Positions 1 through 5,633 of a DNA stretch of 5,633 nt are shown piece by piece. This stretch comes from Spirochaetaceae bacterium. Lineage in GTDB: Bacteria > Spirochaetota > Spirochaetia > Treponematales > Breznakiellaceae. The first letter of the stretch is position 1. Every line of letters starts with the position of its first letter. Under the pieces are notes generated by a model. The model did not search any database. It saw nothing but the letters and a program-made list of their open reading frames with translations, and was not told where the DNA came from. The DNA lies in NCBI GenBank assembly GCA_031255115.1, contig JAIRTD010000292.1, positions 1 through 5,633 of the forward strand, written 5' to 3'. The translations under genes were made by a program, and so were the position numbers.

Positions 1-13
1 AAAGGGAGACCTC

Positions 14-838
14 ATGGGCTTCCTCCTCAATACCGCCGCAAGGCTCCAGGCCAGGGCCGACGATCTTTCCCCCCGTGAATCCCGGGGTATGATTACCAAG
101 CAGGTTCATATCAACTTTGTCAAGGAAAATTCCGCCAACAAAAGCACCCTCTTCAAAAACAATACCGTGTACTTTCTTGATACCGGACAGATTGAATTCA
201 AGGGCGTTATGCTCCCCACCTGTGAGGCGGTGTTTAAGCCGGAAGAACGGTACAAGGAGCAGTACTCGGAGGACCTTGCCCGTCTTTTCGCTTCCATCAA
301 AGAATCCCTCTGGGAACAAAAAATATACCTTGACCTTATGGACCTGATTAAAAAAGTTGTCTCGGTCATGCCCCCTTTCAAAATAGCCCGGCGCATGGTG
401 GTTTCCAATGTTGAAGTAGTCAATAATGATTCCATAGTCCAGCTCTCTGTGCTTGCCGTAAAAACATATCTGCAGGACGAGGATTATTCGGGCGCCGTTG
501 ATATGCTCCACAGCTTTAGCGCCGTTATGGAAGAAATTCCCCGCTTTGACCGGCTGATACTTGACTATACCCGCAATATCACCCAGAAATACGATCTGCT
601 TCTCGATTCATATAACCGTTCTGTGGACAAACAGATTGATGAAAAGGCCGGCTCTATTTTTTCCGGGAATCATCTTAAAACCTATATGGCGGCACGGAAC
701 GCCGTCAACATCTACGAAAAACTCCGCGCCGTGGCCAAGAAGAGCCCCCATATAACAATGAAGAAAACCCTCTGGTATAATCTCATCAAGATGAACAAAG
801 AAAAGATGGAACTTACGATTTATTCGGGGAAGAAGTAG
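14..838 (+). CDS. Conserved-looking hypothetical protein, about 274 aa
   Basis: I do not recognise this protein and assign no function. The ATG at 14 has a good ribosome-binding site, GGGAG at 4-8, five bases upstream. The frame stays open to the left edge, so a longer protein starting outside the window cannot be excluded. The product looks soluble: no signal peptide, no membrane span, many charged residues. Residues 28-75 look beta-rich (ITKQVHINFVKEN, then NNTVYFLDTGQIEFKGV). Residues 80-118 and 145-270 look mainly helical, with an amphipathic helix rich in Tyr, Lys and Glu near the C-terminus (residues 220-245). It is the only plus-strand gene and converges on the DUF1361 gene, with the last 26 bp shared. 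It could belong to an operon entering from the left. That it is a real gene is fairly sure from the start signal, length and sensible protein composition; its role is unknown. Confidence 0.72.
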   Translation: MGFLLNTAARLQARADDLSPRESRGMITKQVHINFVKENSANKSTLFKNNTVYFLDTGQIEFKGVMLPTCEAVFKPEERYKEQYSEDLARLFASIKESLWEQKIYLDLMDLIKKVVSVMPPFKIARRMVVSNVEVVNNDSIVQLSVLAVKTYLQDEDYSGAVDMLHSFSAVMEEIPRFDRLILDYTRNITQKYDLLLDSYNRSVDKQIDEKAGSIFSGNHLKTYMAARNAVNIYEKLRAVAKKSPHITMKKTLWYNLIKMNKEKMELTIYSGKK

Positions 839-1514
839 GGACGGACCGGGACCTCGAAACAATCAGCAGAAACGACCAGTACAGCATATTAAGAAAGATG
901 CCCATAAAGAGGGTCATACCCCAGGACCCTGGATACACAAAGGGATTCATAAAACGGTCTCCAATATCGTACATAAGTTCTACAGGATCGGTCAGGATAT
1001 CCCAACTGTTCCACCTAAGATACCGTCCTATATAAACGCCAAAACTTCCTATAAATAGAAAAAGCATTGATATTATCCTGACCGAAACCGGCTTAAAGCG
1101 GGAACGGAGTATGTTCTCAATATCCCAGAGGCTTAAAAAACCAAAGAGCAGGCCTGTCCAGGCAAAGGTCAATATGAGCAGAAGATCATACCACAGCGGC
1201 ATATTGGACCGTATTCTCAGATGAAAGAGATCGGTCAGTATGTAGGGAGCGTTGGGAAAAAAGAGCAGCCAGGTACAGAGGAGTATGGCGGCGCGCAGGG
1301 GGGAACGTTTTATGGCGGGTTTGACGGCCGAAATGCTGGTAAGGGCCCAGGGGACAAAGGCCAAAAACAAATTCCAGTTTAAGAAGAGAAAAACCCTGGT
1401 GCCGGTATAGACACAGCGGTACAGGGATATGCCCAGGCAAAACATGGCGAGGGCGGCCATAAAAACCGTCTCATATAAGCGCCCTGTCTGCCTGAGAATT
1501 CTGAACACACCCAT
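813..1514 (-). CDS. DUF1361 family integral membrane protein, 233 aa
   Basis: This polytopic inner-membrane protein matches my memory of the DUF1361 family, whose function is unknown. Visible family-like motifs are FLFLNWNLFLAFVPW (residues 42-56), LLFFPNAPYILTDLFHL (83-99), WYDLLLILTFAWTGLLFGF (108-126) and GVYIGRYLRWNSWDI (159-173) followed by DP at 176-177. I count about six or seven hydrophobic spans: near 17-32, 42-60, 75-90, 108-128, 147-163 and 198-219. Length is as expected for a complete member. The ATG at 1514 is favoured because an in-frame TGA lies 12 nt before it, but no Shine-Dalgarno sequence is visible in front; GTG at codon 3 is an alternative. It starts 54 bp after the MFS gene on the same strand, so it may be the last gene of that operon, with translation possibly depending on upstream ribosomes. 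Its 3' end runs 26 bp into the convergent neighbour. Confidence 0.9.
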   Translation of the reverse strand: MGVFRILRQTGRLYETVFMAALAMFCLGISLYRCVYTGTRVFLFLNWNLFLAFVPWALTSISAVKPAIKRSPLRAAILLCTWLLFFPNAPYILTDLFHLRIRSNMPLWYDLLLILTFAWTGLLFGFLSLWDIENILRSRFKPVSVRIISMLFLFIGSFGVYIGRYLRWNSWDILTDPVELMYDIGDRFMNPFVYPGSWGMTLFMGIFLNMLYWSFLLIVSRSRSVPTSSPNKS

Positions 1515-1568
1515 TGCTGTAGAACATCATGACAGATAAACCGTATTCGGTAAAGGGCAGAAAGCGGT

Positions 1569-2843
1569 TCAGGAATGTTTATAGTTTCTGGAGAATGCCG
1601 CGCAGAGTACGGCTACGGCGCATACCCCTATCCAGCCGTTCATAATGCCGGGCCAGCCAGAGGTATCGGCGAGGAAGCCGGCCAGGGGGCCGGAGGCGGC
1701 GGCGCCTATATATACGGCGCAGTCGAGGCTTCCCGCAGCGGCGGAGACACGGCGCTCTTTCTTAAAATTAAGCGGCACAAAAGCGGTCAGTATGTTGTTG
1801 GTGGCCAGTATAACCGCAAGGAGGGCAAAGAACGCAATATCCATGAGAACAAAATTAAGGCCCGCCGTTATGCGCAATAAAAGCGCCAGCGCCAGGGCGA
1901 TGCTCATAAAAAGAACAAGGGCGCGTTTTTCCTGATGCCTGAAATACTTATACGCAATGCCGCTGGCCGCCAGGCCCGCGCAGTTCATCAGCGGAACCAG
2001 GGACATGAGAAACAGGGCCCGGTCAAGCGGCAGTTTCTGAAAGCCCGAAAAGAAGGTGGGGCCCCAGAGGGTAAGCCCTTCTTTAAGGCTGCCTTCCAAC
2101 ATGCAGACCAGCGCCGCTATCCACAGCCTGGTTCTGACAAGAAAGCCAAAGACATCCAGCCCCCAAACCCGGAGCTTTATCCCCGCGGGCCCTTTGCCTG
2201 GAATGTCTTTGCTTGCGGCGCTTTCAGTACCGGCGTTTTTATCAGCGGCGCTTTCGTCCGCAGACAGGGCCGCGGGAGAGGGCTTATAGGACACAAACCA
2301 GACAGCGGCGGCAAGTATGAGTATGACGCCGGGTATAAAGAACGCCATTTTCCAGCCCAAAACAAGGGTGATTCTGCCGACCAGAGTATACGAAAACAAA
2401 TAGCCGAAAATCGTGGAACTCGAAAAGAACAGGGTTGCCCGGGACAGGTATTTACCCGGCGTCGAGTCAGACACCACCCTGACCAGGGGCCCCCAGAGCA
2501 TGGACTGCACATAGCCGTTGATGGTCCAAAAAAGAAACAGAAAAGCCAGGTGCCGGGAAAAGCCAAAGAGTATATTGCTAAGCCCCGCCAGGGCGAGCCC
2601 TATACTGACAAAAAAACGGGGATTAAAATGATCGCCAAGAAAGCCGTTGATAAGCTGTCCCGCCGCATAGGCGACAAAAAAACCTGAGGCAACGGCTCCC
2701 AGTGACGCGTTGGAATAGCCGTAACTGTCATGCAGATACGGCAGGGCAATGGAAAGATTGACCCTGCCGAAATAGGCGCTTATATAGGCAAACCAGCAAA
2801 GGCAGTTTATGCCCCAGAAAGGCGCCGGTACGGACAGGGCCAA
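1569..2843 (-). CDS. MFS transporter, organophosphate:phosphate antiporter (GlpT/UhpT/UhpC-like) family, 424 aa
   Basis: This is a 12-span major facilitator protein, probably in the inner membrane. The family call rests on the N-terminal segment YFGRVNLSIALPYL (residues 24-37), which resembles the GlpT region around phosphate-binding Arg45, here R27. It also rests on motif A, GFLGDHFNPRFF (67-78), with the NPR typical of this family, and on MLWGP (115-119). A cytoplasmic loop rich in Ala, Ser, Asp and Lys (about 187-223) separates the two six-helix halves. In the second half, LKEGLTLWGP (253-262) aligns by eye with GlpT LRYGILDWSP, putting K254 where GlpT has substrate-binding Arg269. Known members exchange or sense glycerol-3-phosphate, hexose phosphates or phosphoglycerates; the substrate here cannot be read. 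The start is TTG at 2843: an in-frame TAA lies 3 nt upstream, no ATG or GTG occurs before the first helix, and a weak AAGG sits 8 nt before it. It lies 10 nt after the binding-protein stop, so the two genes are very probably co-transcribed. A UhpC-type sensor role is possible. Confidence 0.88.
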   Translation of the reverse strand: MALSVPAPFWGINCLCWFAYISAYFGRVNLSIALPYLHDSYGYSNASLGAVASGFFVAYAAGQLINGFLGDHFNPRFFVSIGLALAGLSNILFGFSRHLAFLFLFWTINGYVQSMLWGPLVRVVSDSTPGKYLSRATLFFSSSTIFGYLFSYTLVGRITLVLGWKMAFFIPGVILILAAAVWFVSYKPSPAALSADESAADKNAGTESAASKDIPGKGPAGIKLRVWGLDVFGFLVRTRLWIAALVCMLEGSLKEGLTLWGPTFFSGFQKLPLDRALFLMSLVPLMNCAGLAASGIAYKYFRHQEKRALVLFMSIALALALLLRITAGLNFVLMDIAFFALLAVILATNNILTAFVPLNFKKERRVSAAAGSLDCAVYIGAAASGPLAGFLADTSGWPGIMNGWIGVCAVAVLCAAFSRNYKHS

Positions 2844-2853
2844 TTTTTAGACC

Positions 2854-4017
2854 TTACTTCATTAGTACGTTCTTGACGAACAGATCAATAAACTCCTGCT
2901 TGTAAAAAGCCGGTATCCAGGGTACGCCGTTTCTCTGGCGCTGTTCTTCCGGCAAAAGCTGAACCTCGGTGGAAAGATCGGTGCGGGAAAGATAGGTCCC
3001 TATGCGTTCATTCATCTTGATCTGCTGGTCCTGGTCGGTAAGGAAATTAAGGAAGAGTATCGCCGCCGCCTTGTTCTTTGCGTTCTTTAACACACCGGCG
3101 CAGTCGCCGCCGCCTGCAAGACCGAATTCAGGAACGTACAGCACCGCCTCCTTAAAAAGGCTGCCTGACTTGAGATTGACCTGGGTATCGTCATCCCAGG
3201 CAACGGTAAGCCAGAATTCGCCAGAGTTAAGCCGGGAAATAGAATCATTGTTGGAGGTAGTATAGGTCCAATAGGGTTCCATGCTGTTCATCCAGTCCCA
3301 TACCCTGTTCCAGCTCTCTATTTTCGCGCTCTGTATTTCGGTGTCGGAACGGTACTGGTCCAGCCCGCCGGTAAGGGCGCCAATGGCGGCATGCACAAAA
3401 GACTGGCCCGAACCGCCCTTGGAAGGATCGTTAAACCCAAAGCGTTTGGGATTGGCCCTGATCCAGGCGACCAGTTCATCCCAGGTCTGCGGGGGATTGG
3501 GAACCCTGGCGGGGTTGTATAAAAGACCGGTCTGATTCCGGTACAGGGGAATCAGTTCTCCGTTGTTTTTAAGCCCTTCCACAAACTCAAGAAGTTTGGG
3601 GTCCAGCTTGCTTACATTCGGAATAACTTTAGTTATAGGCGTATAAAAGCAGCCAAGATCCAATACGGGTTTAAGATAATCTCCGCCTATCATAAGGGCG
3701 TCAATGGATCCGACAGCCTGCCTTGCCTCGGCTATAACTTTATTGGCGTTGGCTGAGGCGTCGCCGACGACAACGGTAGTTTTGATTCCGTATTGCTGCT
3801 CAAACGCCCTGCCCGCGTCTATCCAGTGTTCTTCGCCCCACCAGGTATAAAACACCAGCGAACCTTCGGCCTTGGCCTCGGCAATGATTTGATCCCAGGT
3901 CATGGACAAATAATCCTTCTCCGCCTGCGCCGTATTCCCCTGCCCCTTATTACAGGACGCAAATGCAAGCGCCGCGAGAACCAGCAAAACCGCCATCTTC
4001 ACAAATCTCGACTTCAT
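2854..4017 (-). CDS. ABC transporter substrate-binding lipoprotein, 387 aa
   Basis: This is the extracytoplasmic binding protein of an ABC importer. The N-terminus MKSRFVKMAVLLVLAALAFASC is a lipoprotein signal: basic start, hydrophobic core, then FASC with lipidated Cys22. Phe at -3 is tolerated in relaxed, spirochaete-like lipoboxes. The mature part has the layout of family 1/8 solute-binding proteins. WDQIIAEAKAEGSLVFYTWWG (41-61) opens lobe 1, followed by FEQQYGIKTTVVVGD (72-86). SIDALMIGGDYL (104-115) comes next, then the hinge-like LYRNQTGLLYNPARVPNPPQTWDELVAWIRANP (158-190), and AAAILFLNFLTDQDQQ (317-332) near the end. The arrangement recalls E. coli YnjB and PotD/thiamine-type proteins; the ligand is not readable. 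ATG at 4017 is fixed by AGGAG at 4025-4029, seven bases upstream. It lies downstream of two permease genes and 10 nt before the MFS gene. The separate leader and strong RBS would suit higher expression than the permeases. Confidence 0.92.
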   Translation of the reverse strand: MKSRFVKMAVLLVLAALAFASCNKGQGNTAQAEKDYLSMTWDQIIAEAKAEGSLVFYTWWGEEHWIDAGRAFEQQYGIKTTVVVGDASANANKVIAEARQAVGSIDALMIGGDYLKPVLDLGCFYTPITKVIPNVSKLDPKLLEFVEGLKNNGELIPLYRNQTGLLYNPARVPNPPQTWDELVAWIRANPKRFGFNDPSKGGSGQSFVHAAIGALTGGLDQYRSDTEIQSAKIESWNRVWDWMNSMEPYWTYTTSNNDSISRLNSGEFWLTVAWDDDTQVNLKSGSLFKEAVLYVPEFGLAGGGDCAGVLKNAKNKAAAILFLNFLTDQDQQIKMNERIGTYLSRTDLSTEVQLLPEEQRQRNGVPWIPAFYKQEFIDLFVKNVLMK

Positions 4018-4023
4018 CTTTTA

Positions 4024-4052
4024 ACTCCTTTTTAGGCGGCGTGAGCCGCCAT
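4024..4052 (-). repeat. 29-bp direct repeat, copy B: micro-ORF/hairpin plus Shine-Dalgarno
   Basis: This copy is identical over 29 bp to 4086-4114, with mismatches immediately on both sides. On the minus strand it begins ATG and contains the palindrome GGCGGC-TCAC-GCCGCC, a 6-bp GC stem with a 4-nt loop. It continues as TAAAAAGGAGT. Read as codons, it is a complete micro-ORF, ATG GCG GCT CAC GCC GCC TAA (MAAHAA, 4052-4032). The AGGAG that follows the stop (4025-4029) is the ribosome-binding site of the binding-protein gene, so this copy is placed functionally. Whether the micro-ORF is translated is unknown. Confidence 0.9.
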
Positions 4053-4083
4053 GTTAATCGAACATTAACGCATAGTGTTAATG
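4053..4083. repeat. Three alternating GTTAAT half-sites (overlapping inverted repeats)
   Basis: CATTAAC (4063-4069) and GTTAATG (4077-4083) form a perfect 7-bp inverted repeat with a 7-base loop. The same central arm can instead pair with GTTAAT at 4053-4058 (6 bp, 5-base loop CGAAC). The two stems share 4064-4069, so they are mutually exclusive. The stems are AT-rich and would be weak in RNA. Alternatively the half-sites could form an operator for a DNA-binding regulator. The pattern is visible in the sequence; the function is inferred. Confidence 0.6.
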
Positions 4084-4085
4084 AT

Positions 4086-4114
4086 ACTCCTTTTTAGGCG
4101 GCGTGAGCCGCCAT
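4086..4114 (-). repeat. 29-bp direct repeat, copy A: micro-ORF/hairpin plus Shine-Dalgarno
   Basis: This is the second exact copy, 62 bp upstream of copy B in mRNA terms and 14 bp after the permease 2 stop codon. It has the same hairpin and the same MAAHAA micro-ORF (4114-4094), followed by AGGAG at 4087-4091. Unlike copy B, its Shine-Dalgarno sequence faces no real gene. The next ATG, at 4073, opens only ATG CGT TAA, and the overlapping ATG at 4065 opens ATG TTC GAT TAA. It may be a non-functional duplicate or a second regulatory module. Confidence 0.88.
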
Positions 4115-4128
4115 AGTAAACCGTATAG

Positions 4129-4980
4129 CTACATCTTTCCGAGCGAAGCGGAAAGATAATCGGTTTTCATTAAACGCTCGGCAAGAATCAGCATGAGTAT
4201 ATTCGGAATCATAAGTACTATGCTCACCACCGCCGCATTGGGCCGTATAAAGTGATACCCCAAAAACGAGTACAATATGGTGGGTATGGTCTCAAAGCTG
4301 GGCGTTCCAATAATATAGGTGAGATTGAATTCCTCAAGACTCGTTATCACCGTAAAGATAGTCCCGGCAAAAAGACCGGGAAGCACCATGGGTATAAAAA
4401 CATGGTATATCTTGCTCCAGGTACCGGCGCCAAGATTTTCGGCGGCGTCAATAATATCCTGCGGTATAGCCGAAAAACTGGTCGCCAGTATCCGTATCAT
4501 ATACGGTATGCCCATAAGACAGTGGCCGATAACCAGCCCGGCAAAGGTCTGGGAGAGGCCGAATACGGCAAAGACCCGGCTTAAAAAAAGGGCAACCACC
4601 ATGCCGGGCAGTATAATCGGAAGCAGGATGAGATTGGAGATTATCGCCTTGCCCCTAAAATCCTTCCGTCCAAGCACATAGGCCGTAGGCAGGGCCAGGA
4701 TAAAGGCCAAAAGCGCCGCCAGGGGAGCTATCGTATAACTCGTAACCAGCGCCCGAAGCAGGTTGGTATAGGAAAACACATACTTCCACTGGTATAACGA
4801 AAGCACCCTGGGGAAGGTATCGGGATAGGACCAGGGATGCTCTGGATCAACCAGGGACCACAGAAAGGCAAATATAACCGGGACAAATACGCATAAAAGC
4901 TGGGCCAGAATAAAAAACGTAGTCAGTATGCCAAAAAACGCGCGGCGCCTTTTTAAGATTTGCTTTATCCGCGGATTCAC
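4129..4980 (-). CDS. ABC transporter permease 2, 283 aa
   Basis: This inner-membrane permease belongs to the binding-protein-dependent (BPD) type and pairs with permease 1 to form the translocation channel. I see six spans: near residues 15-44, 81-104, 112-140, 145-169, 198-224 and 248-268. The EAA loop that contacts the ATPase is clear, with DAAENLGA at 178-185 and IPMVLPG at 196-202. Length is typical of PotC/YnjC-like or CysW-like subunits. The start is GTG at 4980, not the in-frame ATG 264 bp further up, because that longer reading runs through permease 1 in another frame and gives an implausible His/Gly-rich peptide. AGGAG at 4989-4993 sits 8 nt before the GTG. The GTG overlaps the permease 1 TAG by one base (TAGTG), implying translational coupling. 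The stop is TAG at 4131-4129, before the structured spacer. The substrate cannot be told from the permease. Confidence 0.93.
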   Translation of the reverse strand: MNPRIKQILKRRRAFFGILTTFFILAQLLCVFVPVIFAFLWSLVDPEHPWSYPDTFPRVLSLYQWKYVFSYTNLLRALVTSYTIAPLAALLAFILALPTAYVLGRKDFRGKAIISNLILLPIILPGMVVALFLSRVFAVFGLSQTFAGLVIGHCLMGIPYMIRILATSFSAIPQDIIDAAENLGAGTWSKIYHVFIPMVLPGLFAGTIFTVITSLEEFNLTYIIGTPSFETIPTILYSFLGYHFIRPNAAVVSIVLMIPNILMLILAERLMKTDYLSASLGKM

Positions 4981-5633
4981 TATTGATTCTCCTGTATAAT
5001 CTTTGCGATTTTGGTATAGAAGCTTACAAATATCATCGCCGAAGCCATGATAACCACGCCCATCACCGCCGCCTTGTTCCACTCCTGAAAGACCATGGCC
5101 TCGGTAAGCATTCTGACGCTCATGGACGACGGATATACCGGGCCCGCGATCTTGGTAATGGCAAAATCGCCAAAGGTCATGATAAATACCAGAATTACCG
5201 CAACAAGGATGCCCGGTATGGAAAGCGGCAGCGTTATTCGCCATATTACCTGCAGCCTCCCCGCGCCAAGATTCCGCGCGGCGTCTTCTATATCATCCCG
5301 TATGACCGCAAGGGAAGAAGAAATTATAAGAAGCTGAAAGGGTATATTCTTCCATATCTGTATGACAAAAACTCCCCAGCCAAATTGATCATTGAGGAGC
5401 CGCAGGGGTTCTTTGATGATCCCCAGGCCCATCAGAATGGAATTTACCAGGCCGTGGTACGAAATAAGATTGACAATGAGAAAGGCCCCGACCAGGGCAG
5501 GTACAAAGAGGGGGATTTTTATAAGCGAACCAAGGGTCTTTTTTCCAAAGCTCTGTTTTCGCAGAAACAGCGCGATGGGATAGGCAAAAAGCAGGGTTCC
5601 AAAGGAACTGCCCAGGCCGACTTTAAGGGAAAA
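4980..5633 (-). CDS. ABC transporter permease 1 (5' end outside window), 217 aa visible
   Basis: This is the partner BPD-type permease. The reading frame is open to the last base of the window, so an internal Met at 5432 is not the start; 217 C-terminal residues are visible. The visible part starts in the first conserved permease helix (SLKVGLGSSFGTLLFAYPIA), followed by PLFVPALVGAFLIVNLIS (41-58) and FGWGVFVIQIWKNIPFQLLI (84-103). The EAA loop follows, with DAARNLGA at 117-124 and LPLSIPG at 135-141. The last two spans are near 142-160 and 188-206. About 60 to 80 N-terminal residues, probably with the first span, should be missing. It ends in TAG overlapping the permease 2 GTG, and its last codons carry that gene's ribosome-binding site. 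The importer's ATPase may lie further upstream, outside the window. Confidence 0.92.
   Translation of the reverse strand, partial: FSLKVGLGSSFGTLLFAYPIALFLRKQSFGKKTLGSLIKIPLFVPALVGAFLIVNLISYHGLVNSILMGLGIIKEPLRLLNDQFGWGVFVIQIWKNIPFQLLIISSSLAVIRDDIEDAARNLGAGRLQVIWRITLPLSIPGILVAVILVFIMTFGDFAITKIAGPVYPSSMSVRMLTEAMVFQEWNKAAVMGVVIMASAMIFVSFYTKIAKIIQENQ
4989..4993 (-). promoter_or_regulatory. Ribosome-binding site that sets the GTG start of permease 2
   Basis: AGGAG lies inside the last codons of permease 1 (Gln-Glu), 8 nt before the GTG at 4980. It decides in favour of the GTG over the far upstream in-frame ATG and supports coupled translation through the TAGTG overlap. Confidence 0.8.

Larger units (their letters stand above)
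4018..4128 (-). promoter_or_regulatory. Structured intercistronic leader before the binding-protein gene
   Basis: This is a 111-bp non-coding spacer between the permease 2 stop and the binding-protein ATG. Everything else in the cluster is packed within 54 bp or overlaps, so it stands out. It holds two copies of a 29-bp repeat (4024-4052 and 4086-4114) and an intervening inverted-repeat segment (4053-4083). No convincing -35/-10 promoter pair and no U-tract following the hairpins on the minus strand is visible, so it does not look like a simple promoter or intrinsic terminator. I infer that it tunes the expression of the binding protein relative to the permeases through mRNA stability, attenuation or translation. 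Confidence 0.6.

Noticed and set aside
1537..1554. ACCG-TATT-CGGT inverted repeat in the 54-bp gap before the DUF1361 gene, as a terminator or operator
   Set aside because: The stem is only 4 bp, has no U-tract and is not repeated elsewhere as a site; chance is sufficient.
1682..1720. GC-rich run of GGCGGCGGCGCC type inside the MFS gene as a repeat related to the spacer hairpin
   Set aside because: It encodes the Ala/Gly-rich C-terminal part of the MFS protein and lacks the palindrome loop and the Shine-Dalgarno tail.
1935..2687. A 250-codon open frame on the plus strand inside the MFS gene
   Set aside because: It is antisense to a clear MFS protein; its translation is rich in Lys, Gln, Gly and Pro without any recognisable domain and is explained by the GC-rich codons of the opposite strand.
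4035..4050. The GC-rich hairpin as a rho-independent terminator (also at 4097-4112)
   Set aside because: On the mRNA strand the stem is followed by UAAAAAGGAG, not a U-tract. The T-run lies on the wrong side for termination in either direction.
4024..4114. The paired 29-bp repeats as a small CRISPR array
   Set aside because: There are only two copies with a 33-bp spacer, the repeat carries an RBS used by the adjacent gene, the spacer itself is made of inverted repeats, and no cas gene is present.
4981..5244. An N-terminal extension of permease 2 starting at the ATG at 5244
   Set aside because: It overlaps the well-supported permease 1 frame, gives an unnatural His/Gly-rich peptide, and a GTG with a good RBS exists at 4980.

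Overview
The window reads as chromosomal sequence from a bacterium of roughly 50% GC. The relaxed lipobox of the binding protein, the TTG and GTG starts and the general style of the proteins suggest a spirochaete, perhaps a Treponema-like gut species. That assignment is an inference and rests on no marker gene.

Layout: one plus-strand gene (14-838, unrecognised protein of about 274 aa) converges on a long minus-strand cluster, and the two coding ends overlap by 26 bp. Read 5' to 3' on the minus strand, the cluster is: ABC permease 1 (cut by the right edge, ends at 4980); ABC permease 2 (GTG start at 4980, overlapping the stop of permease 1 by one base); a 111-bp spacer; a lipoprotein substrate-binding protein (4017-2854); an MFS transporter of the organophosphate:phosphate antiporter (GlpT/UhpT/UhpC-like) type (TTG start at 2843, 10 nt after the binding-protein stop); and a DUF1361 membrane protein (1514-813).

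How the genes work together: the two permeases and the binding protein form the membrane and periplasmic parts of an ABC importer of the polyamine/iron/thiamine-type superfamily. No ATPase is present in the window; it may lie upstream of permease 1, beyond the right edge. The tight coupling of a GlpT/UhpC-like MFS protein to the binding-protein gene suggests that both systems handle or sense a related, possibly phosphorylated, substrate. This is inference only.

The most unusual structure is the permease 2/binding-protein spacer (4018-4128). It carries two exact 29-bp direct repeats. On the mRNA strand each copy consists of a six-codon micro-ORF (MAAHAA, stop) whose coding sequence is itself a GC-rich hairpin, followed directly by a strong Shine-Dalgarno sequence. 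The copy next to the binding-protein gene supplies that gene's ribosome-binding site. Between the copies are three alternating GTTAAT half-sites able to form mutually exclusive hairpins. Apart from the 54-bp gap at 1515-1568, the rest of the window is almost entirely coding. No tRNA, rRNA, CRISPR array or insertion sequence was seen.
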